A stretch of DNA of 64,000 nt from Solibacteraceae bacterium (GTDB lineage Bacteria > Acidobacteriota > Terriglobia > Bryobacterales > Bryobacteraceae): contig JAJPJX010000136.1 in assembly GCA_021324015.1 (NCBI GenBank), forward strand, positions 1-64,000, given 5' to 3'. Shown here piece by piece: positions 17,057-26,361 of this stretch (position 1 is the stretch's first letter; every line of letters begins with the position of its first letter). The position numbers and the translations under genes are program-made. The notes below the pieces were generated by a model. It saw only the letters and a program-made list of their open reading frames with translations, was not told where the DNA came from and did no database searches.

Positions 17057-18207
17057 TACCGCACATCCAGTTCCGGGGTCTCCAGCCATCTCTGGCCTTG
17101 CCGCCGCGATTCCAGCCCGAACAAGAGGATTCCGGTGGCGAGCAAGGTTCGCTCGATGGGATTCGGCTCCCGGCCGGTCAGCACCAGGTTCTCGAAGTTG
17201 CGCACCATGAAGCTCCAGTGGTTGTGCAGATAAAGCTGGATGTAGAAGCAGGAGGAGAGGGGCTCGGAGCGGCCTTTTCCGCGGGCGGCAAAGAGATAGT
17301 CGCGCGTCAGACTGTTCAGGTTCAGGATGGAGGCTTTGAGGCCGCTGCGGTAGCGCACCAGGATGGCCTGGGGCGTCTGGCCGCGGTCTTCCGGCGGCGG
17401 ACTCACGCGCCGGGAAAGAGCGGCGTCCAGCAGCGGACGGGACCACTCGCCGGCTTCACCCAGCTTCCAAACCTCCGGGCCTTCCACACAGCGCACCGAG
17501 GCTACCCCGGTCTCGCCACCCCGGCGGCGCTCCACCATCCCCTGGAGCAGTTCGATGCCGTGGTAGGCATGCTCCTCCAGGTCGCTCGAACTCACCGCCA
17601 GGGCTTCTTCCAGTTCGATACCCGGCTGAAACTCCAGAGGCGGCCGGCGCCAGGTGAGCGGCAGGGTAGAACCGCACAGGAAGGGGATGCGCATTTCTTT
17701 TACCGTGCGGTACATGCGCAGCGCGTCGGCCCACTCGTAGGCAAAGTACTTGTCGTTGTACATGGGGACCACGCGCTGGTCTTCGCGCATCACGCGGGTG
17801 ACTTCCTGGAAGTAGCGAAAGCGCGGGTACATGAAGTTACCGCGCGGCGTGCGGGGGTAGCGGCCGTGCTCGCCGATGACCGCCACCGCATCCACCGCCA
17901 GCCGCCGGCCGCCCAGACGCAGAGCCTCGGCCACACTGGGATAGATGCGGATGCCGTATTCGGCGGCCTGCTCGCGCGCCATGTCATTGACCGGGAATTG
18001 ATCGACGTAAAATGACGCTACCTCCAGGCGAGGCCGGTGGCTCTCGCCGTTCAGGCGGTACCCTTCCAGCAGCCGGCTCATGAAGACGTCGGCGTGGGAA
18101 TTGGGAAAATACGCGTTCAGAATGCAGGCCACGCGCGGGCGCCGACCGGATTGCCCGCGGGCAAGCGGCACGGCCGCCGGGAGGCTCAGCACGCGTCTGC
18201 GGGTCAT
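17053..18207 (-). CDS. Uncharacterised Tat-type exported protein, translationally coupled to lactate permease
   Basis: This 384-residue protein has a short Tat-like leader (TRRRVLSLPAA) and an N-terminal Rossmann-like half with RVACILNAYFPNSHADVF and VDAVAVIGEHGRYPRTPRG. Later segments are highly ordered: PFLCGSTLPLTWRRP, EEHAYHGIELLQGMVERR and the polar C-terminal NLVLTGREPNPIERTLL. The general layout is reminiscent of Gfo/Idh/MocA proteins, whose C-terminal half often ends with an ERTLL-like helix, but the GxGxxG and EKP motifs are missing. I do not recognise a described function. Its ATG overlaps the permease stop (ATGA), so the two are translated together, which hints at a role near organic-acid uptake. 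Confidence 0.6.
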   Translation of the reverse strand: MTRRRVLSLPAAVPLARGQSGRRPRVACILNAYFPNSHADVFMSRLLEGYRLNGESHRPRLEVASFYVDQFPVNDMAREQAAEYGIRIYPSVAEALRLGGRRLAVDAVAVIGEHGRYPRTPRGNFMYPRFRYFQEVTRVMREDQRVVPMYNDKYFAYEWADALRMYRTVKEMRIPFLCGSTLPLTWRRPPLEFQPGIELEEALAVSSSDLEEHAYHGIELLQGMVERRRGGETGVASVRCVEGPEVWKLGEAGEWSRPLLDAALSRRVSPPPEDRGQTPQAILVRYRSGLKASILNLNSLTRDYLFAARGKGRSEPLSSCFYIQLYLHNHWSFMVRNFENLVLTGREPNPIERTLLATGILLFGLESRRQGQRWLETPELDVRY

Positions 18208-19835
18208 GGCGCCAGTTGCGGAGCGATGTAGGCGTAGAAGACCACGATCATCCCGATCGCAGAGGCCAGGAGCACACTATGGCGCATGGTGAAGCGGAAC
18301 AGCCGGGCCTCGTCCTCGCGCTTCATGGAAGTGGCCGCCGAGGCCACCGCGATGCTCGTCAGGCTGATCATTTTGCCCATCACCCCGCCGGCGGAGTTGG
18401 AGGAGGCCATTAGCACCTGATTCATCCCCAGCTTGCCCGCGGTCACCACCTGCAGGTTGCCGAACAGGGCGTTGGCGGAAGTGTCACTGCCGGTGAGGAA
18501 GACTCCCAGCCAACCGAGCAGCGAACTGAAGAACGGAAACAGCATGCCGGTGGCCGCGAAGGCCAGGCCTAGCGTGGCGGTGGCCCCGCAGTAGTTCATC
18601 AGGAAGGCCAGGCTCAGGACCGCCGCCATAGTGAGTTCGGCCAGGGCCAATTGCTTGGTGGTCCGCCAGAGCAGGCTCCAGAATTGCCCGGGGCGCATGC
18701 CGACGAGCATGGCCGAAAGGCAGGCCGCCAGCAGACAGGCGGTACCGGCAGCCGAAAGCCAGTTGAAGTTATACGGCGCCGGGTAACCGGAGGCTTTGGC
18801 GACTACGGGCGGCATACGCAGGATGGTGTTGTGCAGGCCGGGCCAATTGAAGAGCAGGCTCACGTGGTTCAACTGCGCCTGAATGGGCTTATAGCCCCAC
18901 AACAGGACGAAGACCACCAGGAGCGCATATGGGCCCCAGGCGGCGAACAACTGGCCGGCCGTGTGGTGCCGGGGGCCGGCGGTGTGCGCACCCCCGTGCT
19001 CGTCGCCCAGCACGAAATCATCGGACGGGCGCCAGAACTTGAAGAGCACCACCAGCGCCCCCATGGCCGAAAGCGAGGCCAGGATGTCGGTCAACTGGGG
19101 GCCCACGAAGTTGGAGATGGCGAACTGCATGCCGGCGAAGGTGATGCCACAAAGCGCGGCGGCCGGCAACACACCCCTCAGGGCACGCCAACCGCCCATC
19201 ACCATCACCAGATAGGCGGGCACGATCAGGGAAATCGGGGCGCAGACACGGCCCACACCGGCGCTGAGGCGGTCGATGGGCAGGCCGGTGATGCCGGCCA
19301 GGGTGACGATGGGGATGCCAATGGATCCGAAAGCCACCGGAGCAGTGTTCGCCAGCAGGCAGATGGCGGCGGCATAAAAGGGGGAAAATCCGAGACCGGT
19401 GAGCATCGCCGCAGCCACGGCCACGGGTGTTCCGAAACCCGCAGCGCCTTCGATGAAGGCACCGAAGGCAAAGGCGATCAGCAGCGCCTGGAGGCGGCGG
19501 TCCTGCGTCAGGTTGCCGACCGAATCTTTTACGATCTCGAATTTGCCGCTTTCCAGCGTCACGCGGTAAAGAAAGATGGCGGCGAAGACCACCCAACCGA
19601 TCGGAAACAGGCCAAAGGCGGCACCGTAGGTGACCGCGCCGATCATCTTGTCCACGGGCATGCGGTACAGGCCCACGGCCACCGCCACGGCCGCCGCGAG
19701 CCCGACCAGAGAAGCCACCCAAGCGGGCTTCCGCTTGACGCCCAGCAAGTAAAGCAGGGCGAAGATGGGAATCGCGGCGAAGAGCGCAGAAAGACCCAGA
19801 CTGCCCTCGAACGGCGTGTAGTTCTGTTGCCACAT
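18204..19835 (-). CDS. lctP: L-lactate permease (LctP family)
   Basis: This 543-residue integral membrane carrier has about a dozen transmembrane helices and the family signatures AFGAFIEGAAGFGTPVAVAAAML (near 120-140) and FLTGSDTSANALFGNLQ (near 455-475). Family members import L- and D-lactate or glycolate with protons. A charged, His-rich loop (GDEHGGAHTAGPRHHTAG) sits between the two halves. Upstream, a short gap separates it from the divergent RidA-like gene. It overlaps the uncharacterised protein at 17053 by four bases and is the first gene of that pair. Whether lactate or another hydroxy acid is the substrate cannot be decided from sequence. Confidence 0.88.
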   Translation of the reverse strand: MWQQNYTPFEGSLGLSALFAAIPIFALLYLLGVKRKPAWVASLVGLAAAVAVAVGLYRMPVDKMIGAVTYGAAFGLFPIGWVVFAAIFLYRVTLESGKFEIVKDSVGNLTQDRRLQALLIAFAFGAFIEGAAGFGTPVAVAAAMLTGLGFSPFYAAAICLLANTAPVAFGSIGIPIVTLAGITGLPIDRLSAGVGRVCAPISLIVPAYLVMVMGGWRALRGVLPAAALCGITFAGMQFAISNFVGPQLTDILASLSAMGALVVLFKFWRPSDDFVLGDEHGGAHTAGPRHHTAGQLFAAWGPYALLVVFVLLWGYKPIQAQLNHVSLLFNWPGLHNTILRMPPVVAKASGYPAPYNFNWLSAAGTACLLAACLSAMLVGMRPGQFWSLLWRTTKQLALAELTMAAVLSLAFLMNYCGATATLGLAFAATGMLFPFFSSLLGWLGVFLTGSDTSANALFGNLQVVTAGKLGMNQVLMASSNSAGGVMGKMISLTSIAVASAATSMKREDEARLFRFTMRHSVLLASAIGMIVVFYAYIAPQLAP

Positions 19836-19929
19836 AGGACGAGTGACCTTGATAGTAAATCCCGAGCCGCAAAGTCAAGTGCGGAGGTCCGGTGCGGAGG
19901 CGCGGCGGGGTGTGCTACACCTGTTCCTG

Positions 19930-20385
19930 ATGATTTCCCAATACGTCCCGTATGTGCTGGCTCTGACCGCGGCGGCTCTTCTGGCGGTTTCAGCCACGCC
20001 GGCAAGATCGCGCAAACAGTTCCTGAATCCCGGCGAAAAGCCTCCCGGGTATACGCACGTGGTGGTATCGCCTCCGGGCAAGATGATCTTCCTTTCCGGC
20101 CAGGGCGGCGCCGGCGCGGACGGCACCATGCCGGCCGATTTCGCCACGCAGGCGAAGAACACTTTTGAAAATATCGGCAAGTGCCTGAAACTGGCCGGCG
20201 CCCGCTACGAGGACATCGTGAAGATCAACTACTTCGTGACGGACATGGCTAACACCGCAGAATTGCGCCGGGTGCGGGCTCAATACCTCAACATGGAAAA
20301 GCCGCCGGCTTCCACACTGGTGCAGGCGGGGCTCGCCAAGGGCCTGCTCCTGGAGGTGGAAGCGGTGGCCATCGTGCCGGAATAG
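19930..20385 (+). CDS. RidA/YjgF-family protein with N-terminal signal or anchor segment
   Basis: This 151-residue protein has a hydrophobic N-terminus (about 4-24, VPYVLALTAAALLAVSA) followed by a full RidA domain: FLSGQGGAGADGTM, TFENIGKCLKLAGARYEDIVKINYFV and STLVQAGLAKGLLLEVEAVAIV. Cytosolic RidA deaminates reactive enamines; an exported form is less usual and its substrate is unknown. The conserved arginine region of active RidA (near the C-terminal third) has a leucine/valine-rich sequence here, so enamine deaminase activity is not certain. The ATG at 19930 is chosen over the open frame at 19843 because it begins the signal segment. It is divergent from lactate permease. Confidence 0.75.
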   Translation: MISQYVPYVLALTAAALLAVSATPARSRKQFLNPGEKPPGYTHVVVSPPGKMIFLSGQGGAGADGTMPADFATQAKNTFENIGKCLKLAGARYEDIVKINYFVTDMANTAELRRVRAQYLNMEKPPASTLVQAGLAKGLLLEVEAVAIVPE

Positions 20386-20442
20386 CCGCTCCGGCCCTCC
20401 GGAATTTTGCATTATAATAAGCGCAACGGAAACGGAGGGCGC

Positions 20443-23025
20443 GTGCTGTTGAGGACTCTTTGGGCTGCGTGGCTGCTGGCCGCCTGCGCGGCGCAGGCCG
20501 CCGACAGCCGGGTGTCCTTCTCCCAAGATATCGCGCCGATTTTCCAGAGCAGTTGCTGGAAATGCCACGGCGGGGCGGCGCAGCTTTCGCACCTGGATCT
20601 GCGCAGCCGGGAAACCGCGCTCAAGGGGGGCGAACGCGGCCCGGCGCTGGTGCCCGGCAACGCGGACCAGAGCCGGATGTATCGCCTGGTGAGCGGCCGG
20701 GAGAAGCCCTCCATGCCGCTGGACGGCAAGCTGACGCCGGAACAGGTGCAACGGATCAAGACCTGGATCGATGAGGGCGCTCCCTGGGAGAACGTAGCCC
20801 CGGCAGGAGCGACGGGCAATGCCCTGGCGGCTTCTGAAGATGTGCCGCTGCCCCCGGGCGCGCGCCAGTACTGGGCCTTCCGGCTTCCCGTGCGCCCCGC
20901 AGTTCCGAATAACGGCGCGCGGAATCCCATCGATGCGTTTTTGCTGGAGGCCATGCGGGCCAAGGGATTGAAACCCGGGCCTCCGGCCGACCCGCAGACG
21001 CTGCTGCGGCGGGCCTACCTGGATCTCACGGGCCTGCCGCCCACGCCCGCCGAGGCGCGGCAATTTCTGGAAGACCGCTCGCCGGACGCCTGGGACAAGC
21101 TGATCGAGCGGCTGCTGGCTTCCCCGCACTACGGCGAACGCTGGGGGCGGCACTGGCTGGATGTGGCCCGCTATGCCGACTCCAACGGCTTCGAGCATGA
21201 TTTCGACCGGCCCAACGCGTGGCGCTATCGCGATTACGTCATCCGGTCGTATAACCAGGACAAGCCCTACGATGTTTTTTTGCGCGAGCAGATCGCCGGC
21301 GATGAGATAGACCGGGTGACCACGGACAGCCTGATCGCCACCGGATTTCTGCGCTGCTATGCGAAGGTCGGATTTCGCGAAAAGGACAATCCGCAGTATC
21401 GCTACGAATACCTGGACGACATGATCGCTACGATCGGGCGAGGCGTGTTGGGGCTGACCATTCAGTGCGCGCGCTGCCACAACCACAAGTTCGACCCGAT
21501 TTCCCAGAAGGACTACTACAGCCTGCAAGCCTCTCTGTTCGGGTACGTGGAAGTGGACGAGCCTCTTGTGCCGGCGGATGAAGCCGCCGCCTACCAGAAG
21601 CAAATGACGGAGATCGAGGGGCGCATCCGGCCGCTCAAGCAACGGATTCGCGAAATCGAGGAGCCGTACCGGCAGGCATTGCTGCCGGCCAAGTACAAGA
21701 AGTTTCCGGCCAACGTGCAGGAGGCCCTGGCCACCCCGGAAGACAAGCGCACACCCGGCCAGGTGCTGCTGGCCAACCAGATCATCCGCACCGTCTCGGT
21801 TTCGCCGGCCGAGATTGAGGCTGTGATGCAACCCGCCGACCGGGCGGAAAAGAAGCAGCTCGAGGAGCAGATTCGCGGCCTGGAACGGCAGCGCCCCAAA
21901 CCGATCCCGATGGCCATGGCGGTGACCGATGGGGACTATCGCTTTGCACCCGACGGCCCGGGGGACGAGCCAGCGCCCGGCAAGGGCGTGAAGCACGAAG
22001 CGATCCAGGGCAGCTTTCTGTGGCACGGCCCGGGGCGCTACCAGGCGCCGCCTTCTTACTTTCTGTACCGCGGCGACCCCGAAAGCCGCGGCTCGCTGAT
22101 GCAGCCGGGCTTCGTGAAAGTGATCACGTACGGCGATCCGCCGACGGCCATTCCGCCCGCGGACGGGCACACTTCCGGGCGGCGCCGGGCACTGGCCGAG
22201 TGGCTGACATCGTCCGAAAATCCGCTCACGGCGCGCGTGGAAGTCAACCGCATCTGGTATCACCACTTCGGACGCGGCCTGGTGGCCACGCTGGACAATT
22301 TCGGAAAGATGGGCGACAGGCCTTCACACCCGGAACTGCTGGACTGGCTGGCTCTGGAGTTCATGAAGCGCGGCTGGAGCATCAAGGAGATGCAGCGGCT
22401 GATCATGACCTCAGACGCGTACCGGCGCTCCTCGCAATTTGCGGATGCGGAGGATGCGGCCAAGGACCCCGAGGATGTGTACCTGTGGCGCTTCCGCATT
22501 CAGCGGCTGGATGCGGAAACCGCGCGTGACAACATTTTGTTTGTCTCGGGCGGCCTCAACCAGGAGATGTACGGACCGCCGGTGTTTCCGCCGCTCCAGC
22601 CCGAGATCCTGGCTTCAATGAACAAGGGGATCTGGCTGCGCGAGCCGGACGGCCCGGCGGTGTGGCGCAGGAGCGTCTACGTCTATCGCAAGCGCGGCCT
22701 TCCCTTCCCCTTCTTCGAGGTGTTCGACCTGCCGGACCAGAACCTGACTTGCAGCCGCCGCAATGTCTCTACCGTGCCGACGCAGGCGCTCACGTTGCTC
22801 AACGACGATTTCGTGCTGCAGCAGGCAAAACTGTTCGCCGACCGGCTGGCCGAAGCCGCGCCCGGCGATCCAAACAAACAAGTAGACCTGGCGTACGAGC
22901 TCGCGCTCAACCGCCGTCCGGCCGAGGCGGAGCGGCGGGCCGCGGCCAGTTTTCTGGCGGACCACCCGTTGGAGGGCCTGACGCACGTGCTGCTGAATCT
23001 GAACGAATTCCTGTACATGAGGTAA
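20443..23025 (+). CDS. PSCyt1/DUF1549/DUF1553 cytochrome c-like protein
   Basis: This 860-residue exported protein belongs to the planctomycete-type cytochrome group. After a signal peptide (which contains LLAAC and could be a lipobox) comes a heme-binding PSCyt1 domain with C38-WK-CH42, then the DUF1549 region (about 165-360; LRRAYLDLTGLPPTPAEAR and WGRHWLDVARYADSNG), which ends with a second CxxCH (Cys342-Cys345-His346). The C-terminal DUF1553 region holds NPLTARVEVNRIWYHHFG and TVPTQALTLLNDDFV. Such proteins sit beside DUF1501 partners and are abundant in polysaccharide degraders; the reaction is not established. I chose GTG 20443, placed after a GGAGG site. It is followed two bases later by the DUF1501 gene. 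Confidence 0.82.
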   Translation: MLLRTLWAAWLLAACAAQAADSRVSFSQDIAPIFQSSCWKCHGGAAQLSHLDLRSRETALKGGERGPALVPGNADQSRMYRLVSGREKPSMPLDGKLTPEQVQRIKTWIDEGAPWENVAPAGATGNALAASEDVPLPPGARQYWAFRLPVRPAVPNNGARNPIDAFLLEAMRAKGLKPGPPADPQTLLRRAYLDLTGLPPTPAEARQFLEDRSPDAWDKLIERLLASPHYGERWGRHWLDVARYADSNGFEHDFDRPNAWRYRDYVIRSYNQDKPYDVFLREQIAGDEIDRVTTDSLIATGFLRCYAKVGFREKDNPQYRYEYLDDMIATIGRGVLGLTIQCARCHNHKFDPISQKDYYSLQASLFGYVEVDEPLVPADEAAAYQKQMTEIEGRIRPLKQRIREIEEPYRQALLPAKYKKFPANVQEALATPEDKRTPGQVLLANQIIRTVSVSPAEIEAVMQPADRAEKKQLEEQIRGLERQRPKPIPMAMAVTDGDYRFAPDGPGDEPAPGKGVKHEAIQGSFLWHGPGRYQAPPSYFLYRGDPESRGSLMQPGFVKVITYGDPPTAIPPADGHTSGRRRALAEWLTSSENPLTARVEVNRIWYHHFGRGLVATLDNFGKMGDRPSHPELLDWLALEFMKRGWSIKEMQRLIMTSDAYRRSSQFADAEDAAKDPEDVYLWRFRIQRLDAETARDNILFVSGGLNQEMYGPPVFPPLQPEILASMNKGIWLREPDGPAVWRRSVYVYRKRGLPFPFFEVFDLPDQNLTCSRRNVSTVPTQALTLLNDDFVLQQAKLFADRLAEAAPGDPNKQVDLAYELALNRRPAEAERRAAASFLADHPLEGLTHVLLNLNEFLYMR

Positions 23026-23027
23026 CC

Positions 23028-24473
23028 GTGAAATACTTCCGTTCCAGGCGGGAATTCCTGTTCGAAGCGGGCGGCGGTCTGAGCGGGCTGGCGCTGGCTC
23101 AACTGCTCGCTCAGGATGGGCTGCTGGCCGCCGAAGGCGCCTGCGCCGCGAATCCCACCGGTCCCACGCCCTTCACTCCCAAGGCGCCGCACTTTCCGGC
23201 GCGCGCGAAAGCGGTGATCTCCCTGTTCATGAGCGGCGGCGTCAGTCACGTGGACACGTTCGACCCAAAACCGGCGCTGCACAAGTATGCCGGACAGCCG
23301 CTCACCGGCAAAGGGGAGATCATCGTGCGCCAGGGAAATCCCGGTCCGCTGATGCCCAGCCCCTTCACGTTTCAGAGGCACGGTGAGAACGGCATCGAGG
23401 TGTCGGAGATTTTTCCGCACCTGGCCGGCAAGGTCGATGAGCTTGCCATTCTGCGCTCGGTCTACGGCAAATCGAACGATCACGTGCAGGCCCACTACGA
23501 ACTGGCCACCGGCGTGATCCGCATGGGATACCCGAGCGTGGGCTCCTGGGTGACCTACGGACTGGGATCGGAGAACCAGAACCTGCCGGCCTTCGTGGTG
23601 ATCTACGACGCCCACGGGGGGCCCTTCGGCGGGCCCGCCAACTGGAGCGCGGGTTTCATGCCGGCGGCGTATCAAGGCACGGTGTTCCGCGCTTCGGATG
23701 TACCCATCGTGGATCTCAAGCCGCCGGCGTCGGTCACTCCGGCGGAACAGCGCGCGCGGCTGGACCTGTTGAACAAGCTGAACGAGATGGACGCGCGGAA
23801 GTATCCCGGCAACTCGGAGCTAGCGGCGCGGATCTCTTCGTACGAGCTGGCGTATCGCATGCAGGGCTGCGCCCCGGAGGCCGTGGACGTTAACCGGGAG
23901 AGCGCAGCCACGCGGAAGCTCTACGGCCTCGACAGTCCGATTACCGAACCGTTTGGGCGACAATGCCTGATGGCCCGGAGGCTGGTGGAGCGCGGCGTCC
24001 GGTTCGTGCAGTTGTACCACGGCGGGCTGGGGGATCAGAACACCGACACCTGGGACGCGCACACCAACGTGAAAGAGAACCATTCCCGGCACGCCGCCGA
24101 GTCCGACAAACCGATTGCCGCGCTACTGACCGATTTGAAGGCTCGAGGGCTGCTGGATACCACGCTGGTGGTCTGGCAGGGAGAATTCGGCCGCATGCCG
24201 ATCTCGCAGCGCGGCGTGGGCCGGGATCACAACCCGGGCGCCATGTCCATCTGGATGGCCGGCGCACGCATCCAGGGCGGCCAGGTGATCGGGGCCAGCG
24301 ACGAATTCGGGTACAAAGCCGAGCAGCAGCCCATCTCGATTCACGACCTGCACGCCACCATCCTGCACCTGCTGGGCATGGACCACACCAGGCTCACCTA
24401 CTTCTTCCAAGGCCGGCAGATGCGGTTGACGGACGTGTACGGCGAGCTGATTCCGCAGATCACGAACGCCTGA
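23028..24473 (+). CDS. DUF1501 protein, partner of the DUF1553 cytochrome
   Basis: This 481-residue protein has a Tat-like leader (RSRREFLFEAGGGLSGLALAQLL) and the DUF1501 alkaline-phosphatase/sulfatase-like fold: KAVISLFMSGGVSHVDTFDPKP near the N-terminus, WQGEFGRMPISQ and GRDHNP toward the C-terminus, then DLHATILHLLGMDHTRLTY. These residues resemble metal-binding and active-site positions of the sulfatase superfamily. The GTG at 23028 follows the stop of the cytochrome gene by two bases and uses the AGGT site inside that stop region, so the pair is one unit. Family proteins occur as such pairs in Planctomycetes and Acidobacteria; the joint function is unresolved. Confidence 0.85.
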   Translation: MKYFRSRREFLFEAGGGLSGLALAQLLAQDGLLAAEGACAANPTGPTPFTPKAPHFPARAKAVISLFMSGGVSHVDTFDPKPALHKYAGQPLTGKGEIIVRQGNPGPLMPSPFTFQRHGENGIEVSEIFPHLAGKVDELAILRSVYGKSNDHVQAHYELATGVIRMGYPSVGSWVTYGLGSENQNLPAFVVIYDAHGGPFGGPANWSAGFMPAAYQGTVFRASDVPIVDLKPPASVTPAEQRARLDLLNKLNEMDARKYPGNSELAARISSYELAYRMQGCAPEAVDVNRESAATRKLYGLDSPITEPFGRQCLMARRLVERGVRFVQLYHGGLGDQNTDTWDAHTNVKENHSRHAAESDKPIAALLTDLKARGLLDTTLVVWQGEFGRMPISQRGVGRDHNPGAMSIWMAGARIQGGQVIGASDEFGYKAEQQPISIHDLHATILHLLGMDHTRLTYFFQGRQMRLTDVYGELIPQITNA

Positions 24474-24493
24474 CGCGCGAGCGGCGGCCGCGG

Positions 24494-24916
24494 CTATCCC
24501 TGTTTGGGCGGCTCGAAGCTGAACATCCAATGGATGCCGAACTGGTCCTTGAGCATCCCGAAGCGGGCTCCCCAGAAGGCATCATGGAGCGGCATCACGA
24601 TCGTCCCGCTCTCTCCGACCGCTGTGAACAGTTTTTCAATCTCCTCCAGACTTTCACATTCCAGCGCGATCGAGAAGTTGTTTCCCTGTTGGAAGGGCAT
24701 GCCGGGCAGGGTGTCGGACGCCATCAAACAGACCGACCCCTTGGTCAGGCGCGCATGCAAAATCCGGTCCTTGGCTTCCTTGGCCTCTTTCGGAAGCGAG
24801 GCCGGACCTTCGGCGAAAGTCATAAGCTGCAATTCAGCCCCCAGGCACTTCCCGTAGAACTGCATGGCCTGGCGGCAGTTTCCGTCGAAGTTGAGATACG
24901 TAACGGCTCCTCGCAT
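24494..24916 (-). CDS. VOC-family (PhnB/glyoxalase-like) protein
   Basis: This 140-residue cytosolic protein has the paired beta-alpha-beta units of the vicinal oxygen chelate fold: VTYLNFDGNCRQAMQFYGKCLGAEL at the start, HARLTKGSVCLMASD in the middle and IVMPLHDAFWGARFGMLKDQFGIHWMF at the end, the PhnB-like signature. Family members include glyoxalases, dioxygenases and antibiotic-binding proteins; no activity can be assigned. The ATG at 24916 has AAGGAG six bases upstream and is preferred over an upstream GTG-type start. It is the last gene of a minus-strand run beginning with the HxlR regulator, separated from the MoaD-like gene by 36 bases. Confidence 0.82.
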   Translation of the reverse strand: MRGAVTYLNFDGNCRQAMQFYGKCLGAELQLMTFAEGPASLPKEAKEAKDRILHARLTKGSVCLMASDTLPGMPFQQGNNFSIALECESLEEIEKLFTAVGESGTIVMPLHDAFWGARFGMLKDQFGIHWMFSFEPPKQG

Positions 24917-24952
24917 GAGATGCTCCTTTCCAGTAATCAAGCCTACGACGAC

Positions 24953-25249
24953 CTAGCCGCCGGCGACGGCCCCCACCACCAGGAACGGCTCGTTGCCCGA
25001 CGCGACCGCATCGGGCAGCGGCGCATCGGGGGATTCCAGGGACAGGTCCTGTTCGCAGGCGAAAAACCTCACGAACGGCCGGCGCTGCCCGGTGACCTGA
25101 TCACGGAGGGTTCCGCGGAGCATCGGATAGCGGGCTTCCAGCGCGTCGAGGACCGCGCGCTGCGTGACCGGGCCTGCGATTTCGAGCCGCACCTCGCCTG
25201 TAACGCGCGCCAGGGTCCGCAGGTGCGCGGGCAGCACGACCCGGATCAT
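24953..25249 (-). CDS. MoaD/ThiS-family ubiquitin-like protein
   Basis: This 98-residue protein has a beta-grasp layout: [22 protein letters not shown], then the helix [17 protein letters not shown] and [12 protein letters not shown]. It ends in GAVAGG, the di-glycine C-terminus that MoaD and ThiS proteins use as adenylated or thiocarboxylated sulfur carriers. It overlaps the BNR-repeat gene upstream by four bases (ATGA). No MoaE, MoeB or other molybdopterin gene is nearby, so the client is more likely another reaction, such as sulfur transfer or protein conjugation. Its placement in an HxlR operon is the main clue. Confidence 0.75.
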   Translation of the reverse strand: MIRVVLPAHLRTLARVTGEVRLEIAGPVTQRAVLDALEARYPMLRGTLRDQVTGQRRPFVRFFACEQDLSLESPDAPLPDAVASGNEPFLVVGAVAGG

Positions 25250-26361
25250 GGCAGCGTCTGGACCTCGACAGAAAGCACGGCGGGAAGGTCCCGTACGATG
25301 GGCGCCCAAGTGTCGCCGGCATCGGCGGATGCGTAGACCTGACCGCCGGTGGTGCCGAAGTAGATGCCGCAGGAATCGAGCGAGTCCACGGCCATGGCGT
25401 CGCGCAACACGTTCACGTAGCAGTCGCTTTGCGGCAGGCCCTGGCTGAGCGGTTCCCATTCGTTGCCGCCCGTCCGGCTGCGGTACACACGGAGTTTTCC
25501 ATCGGGCGGAAAATGTTCCGAGTCGCTCTTGATCGGGACAACATAGAGGGTCTCCGGCTCGTGCGCGTGCACGTCGATCACAAAGCCGAAATCGGTGGGC
25601 AGGTTCCCGCTGACTTCGCGCCAGGAATCGCCGGCATCGTCGCTGCGCATGACGTCCCAGTGCTTCTGCATAAACAAGACGTTCGGGCGCGAGCGGTGCA
25701 TGGCGATGCGGTGAACGCAGTGGCCGACTTCGGCGTCCGGATCGGGGATGTATTGGGAACGCAGTCCTCGGTTGATGGGCCGCCAAGTGGTGCCACCATC
25801 GTCGCTGCGGAAGGCGCCAGCCGCCGAGATAGCGATATAGATGCGTGCCGGATCGTTCGGATCCAAGAGGACGGTGTGCAGGCACATGCCGCCGGCTCCA
25901 GGGTGCCAGCCGGGTCCCGTTTCATGACGGCGCAGTCCGGGAATTTCCGCCCAGGTTTGCCCACCGTCGGACGAGAGGAACAAGGCGGCGTCCTCCACCC
26001 CGGCGTAGACCGCATCGGGATCGGTGTGCGACGGTTCGAGATGCCAGACGCGCTTAAATTCCCAGGGGTGCGGGGTGTCGTCGTACCACTTGTGCGTGCC
26101 GGGAGTGCCGTCGTAGGCGAACTTGTTGCCCACTGGTTCCCACGTCTTGCCGCCGTCGTTGGATCGTTGAATCAACTGTCCGAACCAGCCGCTGGACTGC
26201 GAGGCATACAGGCGGTTCGGATCGGCAGGCGATCCCTTCACGTGGTAGATCTCCCAGCCCCCGAAGTGCGGCCCGCTGACTTCCCACTGTTCGCGCTTTC
26301 CATCCGACGTGAGGATGAACGCACCCTTGCGTGTGCCAACCAATACGCGTACCTTGCTCAT
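25246..26361 (-). CDS. BNR/Asp-box beta-propeller protein (sialidase-like fold, cytosolic)
   Basis: This 371-residue protein has no signal peptide. It contains about six Asp boxes of the form S-x-D-x-G-x-T-W ([41 protein letters not shown] and [11 protein letters not shown] among them), each closing one blade of a six-bladed propeller. The catalytic arginine triad and Tyr of true sialidases are not evident. Similar proteins are annotated as exo-alpha-sialidase or glycosyl hydrolase without proof. The gene begins directly after the HxlR stop (TGA ATG) and overlaps the MoaD-like gene, so it is inside a compact operon. It may bind a small ligand or protein partner rather than cleave sialic acid. 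Confidence 0.78.
   Translation of the reverse strand: MSKVRVLVGTRKGAFILTSDGKREQWEVSGPHFGGWEIYHVKGSPADPNRLYASQSSGWFGQLIQRSNDGGKTWEPVGNKFAYDGTPGTHKWYDDTPHPWEFKRVWHLEPSHTDPDAVYAGVEDAALFLSSDGGQTWAEIPGLRRHETGPGWHPGAGGMCLHTVLLDPNDPARIYIAISAAGAFRSDDGGTTWRPINRGLRSQYIPDPDAEVGHCVHRIAMHRSRPNVLFMQKHWDVMRSDDAGDSWREVSGNLPTDFGFVIDVHAHEPETLYVVPIKSDSEHFPPDGKLRVYRSRTGGNEWEPLSQGLPQSDCYVNVLRDAMAVDSLDSCGIYFGTTGGQVYASADAGDTWAPIVRDLPAVLSVEVQTLP

Noticed and set aside
19990-22266. A 758-codon minus-strand frame opposite the RidA and DUF1553 genes
   Set aside because: Antisense to clear families and without any recognisable domain.
22662-23027. Extended N-terminus of the DUF1501 gene upstream of 23028
   Set aside because: It would overlap the DUF1553 gene in another frame; the Tat leader begins at 23028.
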